Source: Oscillospiraceae bacterium
GTDB taxonomy: Bacteria; Bacillota; Clostridia; Oscillospirales; Oscillospiraceae
Direction: 5' to 3'
Assembly: GCA_031261245.1 (NCBI GenBank)
Contig: JAISKU010000152.1
Coordinates: 1-17,573, forward strand
DNA: 17,573 nt
Shown here: piece by piece, positions 1 to 8,405 of the stretch
Position numbering within the stretch: position 1 is the stretch's first letter
Layout of the letters: each line of letters starts with the position of its first letter
Translations under genes and position numbers: made by a program
Notes under the pieces: model-generated
What the model saw: the letters and a program-made list of their open reading frames with translations, nothing else
Told to the model about the DNA's origin: nothing
The model's database searches: none

Positions 1-57
1 GAGGACTTTGAGCGCGCCATGGAGCTGCGCGACGAAATTAAGAAGCTGGAGGGCTAA
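1..57 (+). CDS. UVR-motif protein, C-terminal end only (McsA-like or UvrB)
   Basis: Only the last 18 codons and the TAA are in the window. They read EDFERAMELRDEIKKLEG, a UVR motif: the short helical hairpin found at the C-termini of UvrB and of McsA, the ClpC adaptor/activator. The gene sits directly upstream of clpC, with 3 bases between its stop and the clpC ATG, and the clpC ribosome binding site (GGAGG, 48-52) lies inside its last codons, so the two are probably translationally coupled. That context favours McsA, because ctsR-mcsA-mcsB-clpC is the classic Firmicute order. If so, the arginine kinase mcsB is not in its usual place between mcsA and clpC. UvrB cannot be excluded from 18 residues. 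Confidence 0.6.
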   Translation, partial: EDFERAMELRDEIKKLEG

Positions 58-60
58 ATT

Positions 61-2532
<2,472 letters not shown>

Positions 2533-2547
2533 CAGAAAACAGCGCGC

Positions 2548-2580
2548 ACAGGGGCGGCCATCGGCCGCCCCTGTAAATTT
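2548..2580 (+). terminator. Strong hairpin after clpC (terminator or REP-like repeat)
   Basis: A perfect 12-bp stem (2548-2559 with 2563-2574) with a 3-base loop begins 15 bases after the clpC stop. It is very GC-rich and is followed only by AAATTT, so it lacks a full T tract. It can serve as a terminator, but its GGGGCGGCC...GGCCGCCCC form also resembles the short palindromic repeat at 6527-6546. Confidence 0.6.
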
Positions 2581-2582
2581 GC

Positions 2583-2611
2583 TTGCGTTATCGCGAAATG
2601 TAATATAGAAT
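2583..2611 (+). promoter_or_regulatory. Candidate sigma-A promoter for the radical SAM to pfkA run
   Basis: The -35 candidate TTGCGT (2583-2588) and -10 TAGAAT (2606-2611) are separated by exactly 17 bases. The -10 has one mismatch to TATAAT and the -35 matches three of six positions. It lies between the clpC hairpin and the next gene, with the ATG 29 bases after the -10. It is the only candidate seen for the downstream operon. Confidence 0.4.
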
Positions 2612-2640
2612 GTCCGTAACACACAACAAAGGACAAGATT

Positions 2641-4446
2641 ATGGACGAACGCCTCCTCCGAATCCTCCCGCGCGTGCAGAAGCCCGCCCGCTACGTCGGC
2701 GGCGAGAAGCGCCAAATCATAAAAGACTTATCGCAGACCGACCTGCGCGTCGCGCTCTGCTTCCCGGACACGTACGAGATCGGCATGTCGAATCTCGGTA
2801 TGCGCATACTCTACGACGTCGCGAACCGCGCCCCCGGCGTGTGGTGTGAGCGCGTGTTCGCCCCGTGGGGCGACATGGAGGACGAGCTGCGCGCCGCCGG
2901 AATCCCCCTCTTCGCGCTCGAATCCGGCGACGCGGTGGGCGAATTTGATATAGTCGCGTTCTCCCTCGGCTACGAGATGAGCTACACGACCGCTCTGAAC
3001 ATGCTCGACCTCGCCGCAATCCCGCTCCGCTCGTCGGAGCGCGATTCGCTCACCCCCCTCGTCGTCGCCGGCGGCACGTGCTGCTACAATCCCGAACCCA
3101 TGGCGGACTTCATCGACCTGTTTCTCATCGGCGAGGGCGAGGAGCTCAACCTCGAGCTGTACGCCGCGCTCCGCGACGCGAAATCGCGCGGCCTGTCCAA
3201 ACCCGAATTTCTGCTTGAAGCCTCAAAAATAGGCGGAATATATGTACCGTCCCTGTATGTAGGGGGCGGCGTCCCCGACGCCCCGCCGCTTCCCATTACG
3301 AAGAGAATCGTCAAAAACCTCGACGACGCGCCGATCCCCGTGGACGCGATCGTCCCCTCGACGGAAATCGTCCACGACCGCGTGAGTCTGGAGCTCTTTC
3401 GCGGCTGCATACGCGGCTGCCGCTTCTGTCAGGCGGGCTACGCGTACCGCCCGGCGCGGGAGCGCAGCCCCGGGCTGCTCATCGAAAAAGGCGTCGCGTC
3501 GCTCAAGGCCTCCGGCTACGACGAGGCGACGCTCCTATCGCTCTCCACGAGCGACTACACGCGCCTGCTCGACCTCTGCGACGGGCTTTTAGAGTACACC
3601 GAGCCGCGCAATATCTCGCTCTCGCTCCCCTCTCTGCGCGCCGACAACTTCTCGCTGGAGCTCATGAACCGCGTGCAAAAAGTCCGCAAGAGCGGCCTCA
3701 CGTTCGCGCCGGAGGCGGGCAGTCAGCGCCTGCGCGACGTCATCAACAAAAACGTCACGGAGGAGGAGCTGCTGAACACCTGCCGCATCGCGTTCGCGGG
3801 CGGCTGGAACAGCGTCAAGCTCTACTTCATGCTCGGTCTGCCGGGCGAGACGGACGAGGACGTGCTGGCAATCGCGGAGCTCACAAATCACGTCCTGCAC
3901 TGCTGGCGCGAGCACGCGAGGAACAAAAACCGCGGCGTGCGCATCGCCGTGTCCACCTCCTGCTTCGTCCCGAAGCCGCACACGGCGTTCCAGTGGGAGC
4001 CACAGGTCACGCGCGAGGAGTACAGCCGCCGCGTCGCGCTCCTGCGGGACAACATGCGCGCGAAAAACGTCACGTACTCGTGGCACGACGCGGACACGAG
4101 CCTGATTGAGGCCGTCCTCGCGCGCGGCGACCGCAAAATCGGAAAAGTCCTTGAAACCGTAGTGCAAAACGGCGGCAGGCTCGACGCGTGGAGCGACTAT
4201 TTCGACATGAACCGCTGGCTCGCGGCGTTCGAGACTTGCGGCATTGACCCGAGCTTTTACGCGAACCGCGCGCGCGATTACGACGAGGCTCTGCCGTGGA
4301 GCGTCGTGTCCACCGGCGTGGACGAGGACTTCCTGAAACGCGAAAACGAGCTTGCGCGGCAAGCGCAAACCACCCCCGACTGCCGCACGCGCTGCTCCGC
4401 CTGCGGCGCGCGCAACCTGTGCGACGGAGGTGTGTGCGGTGAATAA
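2641..4446 (+). CDS. B12-binding-domain radical SAM protein, TIGR03960 family
   Basis: A radical S-adenosylmethionine enzyme with a cobalamin-binding-like N-terminal region (about 30-190). The N-terminus contains DTYEIGMSNLGMRILYD and later FLIGEGEE, both typical of this family. The radical SAM cluster motif CX3CX2C is present as C256-IRG-C260-RF-C263, which would hold the 4Fe-4S cluster that cleaves SAM. A conserved Cys-rich tail (PDCRTRCSACG) ends the protein. The length of 601 aa fits the family. The reaction is unknown; the family is recurrently linked to RNase G/ribosomal gene neighbourhoods and is normally followed by, or fused to, a TIGR03936/DUF2344 domain. Here that partner is about 2.1 kb downstream (6589-7242). 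The ATG has AAAGGA (2628-2633) seven bases upstream. The last 8 bases overlap the next gene. Confidence 0.88.
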   Translation: MDERLLRILPRVQKPARYVGGEKRQIIKDLSQTDLRVALCFPDTYEIGMSNLGMRILYDVANRAPGVWCERVFAPWGDMEDELRAAGIPLFALESGDAVGEFDIVAFSLGYEMSYTTALNMLDLAAIPLRSSERDSLTPLVVAGGTCCYNPEPMADFIDLFLIGEGEELNLELYAALRDAKSRGLSKPEFLLEASKIGGIYVPSLYVGGGVPDAPPLPITKRIVKNLDDAPIPVDAIVPSTEIVHDRVSLELFRGCIRGCRFCQAGYAYRPARERSPGLLIEKGVASLKASGYDEATLLSLSTSDYTRLLDLCDGLLEYTEPRNISLSLPSLRADNFSLELMNRVQKVRKSGLTFAPEAGSQRLRDVINKNVTEEELLNTCRIAFAGGWNSVKLYFMLGLPGETDEDVLAIAELTNHVLHCWREHARNKNRGVRIAVSTSCFVPKPHTAFQWEPQVTREEYSRRVALLRDNMRAKNVTYSWHDADTSLIEAVLARGDRKIGKVLETVVQNGGRLDAWSDYFDMNRWLAAFETCGIDPSFYANRARDYDEALPWSVVSTGVDEDFLKRENELARQAQTTPDCRTRCSACGARNLCDGGVCGE

Positions 4447-5086
4447 ATCCCATCTGCTCTTCGACCTCGACGGGACAATCAGCGACCCCGCCGCCGGAAT
4501 TACAAAGTCGTTCGCCTACGCGCTCGGCGCGTTCGGAATCCACGTCGCGGATTTGAGCGAACTGCGCCGCGTCATCGGGCCGCCGCTGCGCGACTCGTTC
4601 CGCAATCTCTACGGTTTTGACGATGAAGCGACGGAAATCGCCGTGGCGAAGTACAGGGAGTATTTCGCCGAAACAGGCATATTTGAAAACGACCTATACG
4701 AGGGCGTTGAGCCGCTGCTGCGCGACCTCCGCGACGCGGGCAAGACGCTGATTATCGCGACGTCAAAGCCTACGATTTACACGAGCCGCATACTGGAACA
4801 CTTTGCCATTGCAGAGTTTTTCACGTTTGTGTCGGGCGCAGAGCTTGACGGCCGCCGCTCTGTGAAGAGCGAAATTATACGCTATGCGCTCGAAAATGTC
4901 GCGGGCGCGACCGCCGAAAATTCGGTCATGATCGGCGACCGTCGCCACGATATTGACGGCGCGAGGGCCGTCGGAATGGCGAGCGTCGGCGTGCTGTACG
5001 GCTACGGCGATGAGCGCGAGCTGCGCGACGCGGGCGCGGCCTACACCGCCGCAAACGTGCGCGAATTGGGGGAATTGCTGCGGTGA
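4439..5086 (+). CDS. HAD-superfamily phosphatase, Gph-like
   Basis: Predicted cytoplasmic phosphatase of the haloacid dehalogenase superfamily, resembling phosphoglycolate phosphatase/5'-nucleotidase type enzymes. With the GTG start at 4439 it is 215 aa, normal for the group. Motif I is FDLDGT with nucleophile D9 and acid D11; motif II is IATSK with S109; motif III Lys is K143; motif IV is GDRRHD with D167 and D171. An alpha-helical C1 cap lies between motifs I and II. An in-frame ATG further upstream (4352) lies inside the radical SAM gene; the GTG is preferred because GGAGG (4426-4430) sits eight bases before it and the protein then begins just before motif I. It overlaps the preceding gene by 8 bases and the next by 4, so it is tightly coupled in the operon. 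Substrate not predictable. Confidence 0.87.
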   Translation: MNKSHLLFDLDGTISDPAAGITKSFAYALGAFGIHVADLSELRRVIGPPLRDSFRNLYGFDDEATEIAVAKYREYFAETGIFENDLYEGVEPLLRDLRDAGKTLIIATSKPTIYTSRILEHFAIAEFFTFVSGAELDGRRSVKSEIIRYALENVAGATAENSVMIGDRRHDIDGARAVGMASVGVLYGYGDERELRDAGAAYTAANVRELGELLR

Positions 5087-5562
5087 CTGACAATAAACAC
5101 CTCTACCTTCTCGCGCAGTTCGATTCCGCAACGCAGGCCGCGTTTGAGAGCGGCTACGCCGCGCTGAAATCGCACGGCTTCGACGGGCGGCAGACAAAAA
5201 ACATCCCGTATCACTTCACGCTCGGGAGCTTTGACACGGGCCTTGAAGCGAAGCTGACCGCCGATTTGGAACGCGTTTGCGGTGAAACCGCGCCCGTTGA
5301 ATTCCTGTTCGACCACATCGGACTGTTCGGCTTGGAGGTGCTGTTCGCGGCGCCGCGCGTGACCCGCGAGCTGCTTGATTTGTACGCGAAATTCTCCGGC
5401 AACCAGACCCCGCACGCGACGGTGCTGATTGACGACCCGGACGTGATCCTCCGGGCGCTGCCCGTGTTTTCGCAGGCGTTCAAGCCCGTCCCCGCGCGTA
5501 TTGAAAGCGTCGCGCTGTACGAATTCTTCCCTACTCGATTCATCGCGGAGCGCAAGCTGTGA
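5083..5562 (+). CDS. 2'-5' RNA ligase family protein (2H phosphoesterase)
   Basis: A 159-aa single-domain protein with two HxT motifs, H44-F-T46 and H111-A-T113, spaced as in the 2H phosphoesterase superfamily (LigT/ThpR, YjcG, cyclic phosphodiesterases). Members act on 2'-5' or 2',3'-cyclic phosphoester bonds in RNA or nucleotides, with the two histidines as acid-base catalysts. It starts at GTG 5083 in a GTGA overlap with the HAD gene stop, with GGGGGA (5068-5073) as ribosome binding site. Its position between a phosphatase and a PhnP-like hydrolase suggests a role in processing cyclic or linear phosphate ends, but that is inference from neighbours. The exact reaction cannot be read from sequence. 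Confidence 0.75.
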   Translation: MTDNKHLYLLAQFDSATQAAFESGYAALKSHGFDGRQTKNIPYHFTLGSFDTGLEAKLTADLERVCGETAPVEFLFDHIGLFGLEVLFAAPRVTRELLDLYAKFSGNQTPHATVLIDDPDVILRALPVFSQAFKPVPARIESVALYEFFPTRFIAERKL

Positions 5563-5624
5563 GCGTCCCCCACCGCACCAAAACGTCGCGCTTCCGCCGA
5601 CACAATAGAGATTGGAGATATGAA

Positions 5625-6473
5625 ATGAAATTTACCATTATCGGTTCCGGCGGGTGTGTTTGTTTGCCAAAACCGACCTGCCGGTGCGCCGTTTGCGTTG
5701 AGGCGCGGGAAAAGGGCGGACGTTATAAGCGTCACTCGGCCAGCTTGTATCTTGATGACGCGGCATTGCTTGTTGACACGCCGGAGGATATTGCCGACGC
5801 GCTCAACTGTGCGGATATTCGCGCGGTTAATAATGTGCTTTACACACACCGCGACCCCGACCACACTATGGGTATGCGCGTGTTTGAGCAGCTGCGGCTT
5901 GAATGGCTTGACTACTATGAGAAAATACCGCCGCGCTCCCGCGTCAACGTGTACGCCGAGCCAAGCGTTATGGACACGATTAACGAAATCAGTATCGGTT
6001 ACGGCGCGTTGCTCGGATATTATGAAGGAATGGGTCTGATTGAGCAAAAACCGCTGATTTCGCCGATTGACATAAACGGCGTTGTTATAACTTGCGTTAA
6101 TGTTAGTAAAACAAAACCCGTATCTGTATTTGTGTTTGAGGGCAATGGCAAGCGTCTTATTTACGCACCGTGCGATTGCACACCCTTCCCGGACAGTCCG
6201 ATTTTTTACGGCGCGGATGTACTTGTTGTCGGCAATACGTTTGTCGGTGATATTCTGAAAGGCGGGCGCGTTATCGGCGCGGAACACCCTTTGCGGAGTG
6301 AACTGCACAGTATTGAGAATATATTTGATATTAAGGCAAAATTCGGCATTGGAGATGTGATAATAACGCATATTGAGGAAGACTGGGGAAAAGGTTACGA
6401 CGACTATACATCCCTCGAAAAGAGCTACAATGGTATACGCTTTGCCTATGACGGTATGGTTATCGAACTGTAA
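5625..6473 (+). CDS. MBL-fold metallo-hydrolase, PhnP-like
   Basis: A 282-aa metallo-beta-lactamase-fold hydrolase. The N-terminus (FTIIGSGG, then C11, C13, C19, C21, C24) resembles PhnP-type cyclic phosphate phosphodiesterases, which bind a structural zinc through N-terminal cysteines. The metal motif reads T-H75-R-D77-P-D79-H80, so the usual HxHxDH has Asp in place of its second His. A C-terminal THIEED segment supplies the late motif. ATG 5625 is chosen because TTGGAG (5612-5617) is seven bases upstream; a GTG at 5559 lacks a site and would add a non-conserved extension. GC is clearly below that of its neighbours (28 of 60 bases in 6001-6060), with many GTT, ATT and TTT codons, so recent acquisition is possible. 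A 62-base gap precedes it, unlike the overlapping genes before. Confidence 0.82.
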   Translation: MKFTIIGSGGCVCLPKPTCRCAVCVEAREKGGRYKRHSASLYLDDAALLVDTPEDIADALNCADIRAVNNVLYTHRDPDHTMGMRVFEQLRLEWLDYYEKIPPRSRVNVYAEPSVMDTINEISIGYGALLGYYEGMGLIEQKPLISPIDINGVVITCVNVSKTKPVSVFVFEGNGKRLIYAPCDCTPFPDSPIFYGADVLVVGNTFVGDILKGGRVIGAEHPLRSELHSIENIFDIKAKFGIGDVIITHIEEDWGKGYDDYTSLEKSYNGIRFAYDGMVIEL

Positions 6474-6526
6474 GAAAGTGTCGCCGTCGACAGACAGGAC
6501 ACGGCAGCGGTACGATTCGCACAGAC

Positions 6527-6546
6527 GGGCGATTGATAATCGCCCC
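6527..6546. repeat. Short palindromic REP-like hairpin
   Basis: Stem GGGCGATT (6527-6534) pairs perfectly with AATCGCCC (6538-6545) around the loop GAT. It lies in the 115-base gap between the MBL gene and the DUF2344 gene. The same architecture, GGGCG..N..CGCCCC followed by TA or TG, occurs after clpC (2548-2574). From memory, such elements are dispersed in gut Clostridia; this cannot be verified here. It has no T tract and precedes a gene in the operon, so it is unlikely to be a full terminator. Confidence 0.55.
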
Positions 6547-6588
6547 TACAAAATGCTGCGGGACAACGAGATTTCGGAGGAAACACCA

Positions 6589-7242
6589 ATGACAAAAACC
6601 CGGCTTCGCATGACAAAACTCGGCCCGGCCGTGTACATCTCGCACCTCGACCTAATGCGCACGACGCGGCGCGCGTTCACGCGGGCGGACATCGCGCTAC
6701 GGCACTCGGAGGGGTTCAATCCGCACCCGCTGATGAGCTTCGCGCTGCCGCTTTCCGTCGGTCAGGAGAGCGTGTGCGAGCTGCTCGATTTCGAGGCGGA
6801 GGGCGCGCTGCCGCCCGACGCGGCGGAGCGGCTGAACGACGCGCTGCCGGAGGGGCTGCGCGTTTTGGAGATTTACGCGCCGGAGGCGAAGCTCTCGATG
6901 ATTAAATATTTAGAAATAACCGGATATTTATTCTATGATGAAAAAGATAAAAAAGTTTCACGTGAAACAATTTCCCTTTTTAATGACTATTTCGCGGCAG
7001 AAAAGCTAATAATATCCAAGAAAACCAAGCGCGGCGAGGGTGAAATCGACATAAAACCGATGATTTCCTCGATTAGTTTTTCATACTATAACAGTAAACA
7101 AGTATCAATCAGCGCCATTATTTCCGCTCAAAACCCCACACTCAACCCGGCATCGATTGCGGCCGCTCTGCCGCTGAAACCCGACCTCGCGCAGTTCCGC
7201 AGGGTTCAAATTTTCGACAGTAACTTGAACGTTTTCAGATGA
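6589..7242 (+). CDS. DUF2344 / TIGR03936 radical SAM-associated protein
   Basis: A 217-aa protein of the TIGR03936 (DUF2344) family, recognised from RLRMTKLGPAVYISHLDLMR and HSEGFNPHPLMSFALPLSVG followed by an ALPEGLRVLE segment. The family partners TIGR03960 radical SAM proteins, as a neighbour or as a fused C-terminal domain, and its biochemical role is unknown. ATG 6589 has GGAGG (6576-6580) eight bases before it; earlier in-frame ATGs lie in the preceding gene. Composition changes sharply within the gene: 67% GC in 6841-6900 but about 18% in 6901-6960. A parS-like palindrome at 6954-6969 is read in frame as KVSRET. The gene ends 14 bases before pfkA. Confidence 0.85.
   Translation: MTKTRLRMTKLGPAVYISHLDLMRTTRRAFTRADIALRHSEGFNPHPLMSFALPLSVGQESVCELLDFEAEGALPPDAAERLNDALPEGLRVLEIYAPEAKLSMIKYLEITGYLFYDEKDKKVSRETISLFNDYFAAEKLIISKKTKRGEGEIDIKPMISSISFSYYNSKQVSISAIISAQNPTLNPASIAAALPLKPDLAQFRRVQIFDSNLNVFR
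6954..6969. promoter_or_regulatory. Candidate parS chromosome-partitioning site (ParB/Spo0J binding)
   Basis: The core GTTTCACGTGAAAC (6955-6968) is a perfect 14-bp palindrome. The 16-mer AGTTTCACGTGAAACA differs from the bacterial parS consensus TGTTTCACGTGAAACA only at the first base. The site is inside the DUF2344 coding sequence, in an AT-rich island, and no second copy was seen in the window. ParB loads at parS, spreads, and recruits SMC for origin segregation, so a working site would mark an origin-proximal region. ParB itself is not encoded here. Confidence 0.85.
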
Positions 7243-7256
7243 CGGAGGCGACAAAA

Positions 7257-8228
7257 ATGGAACCGGTAAAGCGCATCGGCATACTTACCTCCGGCGGCGA
7301 CGCGCCGGGCATGAACGCCGCGATACGCGCCGCGGTGCTGACGGCGTGCCACTTCGAGATTGAGAGCGTCGGGATCAGGCGCGGCTACAACGGCCTCATC
7401 GCCGGGGACGTTTTGCCCCTCACGCGCAAGGACGTCGAGGGGATGACAAACCTCGGCGGCACAATGCTTTACACGGCGAGAAGCGCCGAATTTTACACGA
7501 AGGCGGGGCAGAAACGCGCCGCCGACAACTGCCGTTTCCTCGGGCTCGACGCGCTCGTGGTCATCGGCGGCGACGGCTCGTTCCACGGCGCGCTTGAGCT
7601 GCAACGGCTCGGCGTGCGCGTGGCGTGTGTGCCGGGCACGATCGACAACGACATCGGCTGCTCGACCTACACCATCGGCTTCGACACGGCCTGCAACACC
7701 GCGATCGACGCGATGGACAAGCTCAACGACACAATGAAGTCGCATGAGCGCTGCTCCGTTGTCGAGGTCATGGGACACAAGTCGGGTCACATCGCGCTCA
7801 ACGTCGGCATAGCCACCGGCGCGACGGCGACGCTGACGCCGGAAAACGAGGTCGATTTTGAGGCCGACGTGATCGCCCGCATACGCGAGGCGCGCCTGCG
7901 CGGCAGCACTCATTTCACCGTCGTCGTCGCCGAGGGCGCGTATTCGGCGCACGACGCCGCAGAGCGGATTCAGGCCGAGACGGGCATCGAGGCGCGCGCG
8001 ACGACGCTCGGCCACATACAGCGCGGCGGCTCCCCGCTGACGCGCGACCGCGTGACGGCCGCCCGCATGGGCTACCGCGCGGTGACGCTCCTGCGCGACG
8101 GGGAGAGCGGGAAAATCGTCGTCATGAACGGCGACGTCTGCGAGACGGTGGACATTGAGCCCGGCCTCGCAATGAAAAAATCGTTTGACGCCGACATGTG
8201 CAAGATGCAGAACGTGCTGATGAAATAA
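7257..8228 (+). CDS. pfkA: ATP-dependent 6-phosphofructokinase
   Basis: Phosphorylates fructose 6-phosphate to fructose 1,6-bisphosphate, the committed step of glycolysis; cytoplasmic homotetramer. It is 323 aa, close to E. coli PfkA (320). Visible signatures: GILTSGGDAPGMNAA at the N-terminus, nucleotide loop GGDGS (104-108), catalytic PGTIDND (126-132, D130 as base), and GHIQRGGSP in the F6P site. The Gly after GGD and the PGTIDND form (not PKTIDND) indicate ATP rather than pyrophosphate as donor. The residue matching E. coli Arg171 is His here (MG-H174), while the equivalents of Arg162 and Arg243 are kept. ATG 7257 is preferred over ATG 7239 because GGAGG (7244-7248) is eight bases before it and it gives the family N-terminus. 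Last gene of the run. Confidence 0.95.
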   Translation: MEPVKRIGILTSGGDAPGMNAAIRAAVLTACHFEIESVGIRRGYNGLIAGDVLPLTRKDVEGMTNLGGTMLYTARSAEFYTKAGQKRAADNCRFLGLDALVVIGGDGSFHGALELQRLGVRVACVPGTIDNDIGCSTYTIGFDTACNTAIDAMDKLNDTMKSHERCSVVEVMGHKSGHIALNVGIATGATATLTPENEVDFEADVIARIREARLRGSTHFTVVVAEGAYSAHDAAERIQAETGIEARATTLGHIQRGGSPLTRDRVTAARMGYRAVTLLRDGESGKIVVMNGDVCETVDIEPGLAMKKSFDADMCKMQNVLMK

Positions 8229-8271
8229 ACGCACTCCCTGTCATTCCAATAAACGCACTCCCTGTCATTCC
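8224..8271. repeat. Perfect 24-bp tandem duplication over the pfkA stop codon
   Basis: Bases 8224-8247 and 8248-8271 are identical 24-mers. The first copy contains the pfkA TAA (8226-8228). Both copies contain CTGTCATTCC, the outer-arm sequence of the inverted-repeat element that starts at 8262, so the duplication overlaps that arm. Confidence 0.9.
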
Positions 8272-8348
8272 GAGGAGCGAAGCGACGAGGAACCCCGTGC
8301 GGCAATGCGCCGATTATACGGGATTCCTCGTTTCACTCGGAATGACAG
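8262..8348. repeat. 87-bp inverted-repeat element, copy 1
   Basis: The outer arms CTGTCATTCCGAG (8262-8274) and CTCGGAATGACAG (8336-8348) are perfect inverted repeats. An inner pair, 8285-8298 with 8318-8331, matches with one mismatch. An 87-bp copy at 13627-13713 is identical at 83 positions. It lies between the convergent pfkA and coaX genes. The arm motif GGAATGACAGGG recurs at 8359-8370, 20 bases after its position in the right arm. It could act as a two-way terminator, a non-autonomous mobile repeat, or both. Confidence 0.9.
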
Positions 8349-8370
8349 GGGATGTGGCGGAATGACAGGG

Positions 8371-8405
8371 AACGGCAGGAGCGCCGTTTGCTATTTTTTG
8401 TTCTT
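8371..8405 (+). terminator. Probable intrinsic terminator for the pfkA transcript
   Basis: AACGGC (8371-8376) pairs with GCCGTT (8383-8388) around a 6-base loop. In the plus direction it is followed by a T-rich stretch including T6 within 8389-8405, inside the 3' end of the convergent coaX. The minus direction has no T tract. Confidence 0.5.

Noticed and set aside
5284..5297. Possible second parS (GGTGAAACC within 5280-5295)
   Set aside because: It lacks the central CACGTG and the left half-site and lies in ordinary coding sequence of the 2H phosphoesterase gene.
5559..5624. GTG 5559 as start of the MBL gene (GTGA overlap with the upstream stop)
   Set aside because: The added 22 residues are Arg-rich and unlike the family, and the ATG at 5625 has its own well-spaced GGAG.
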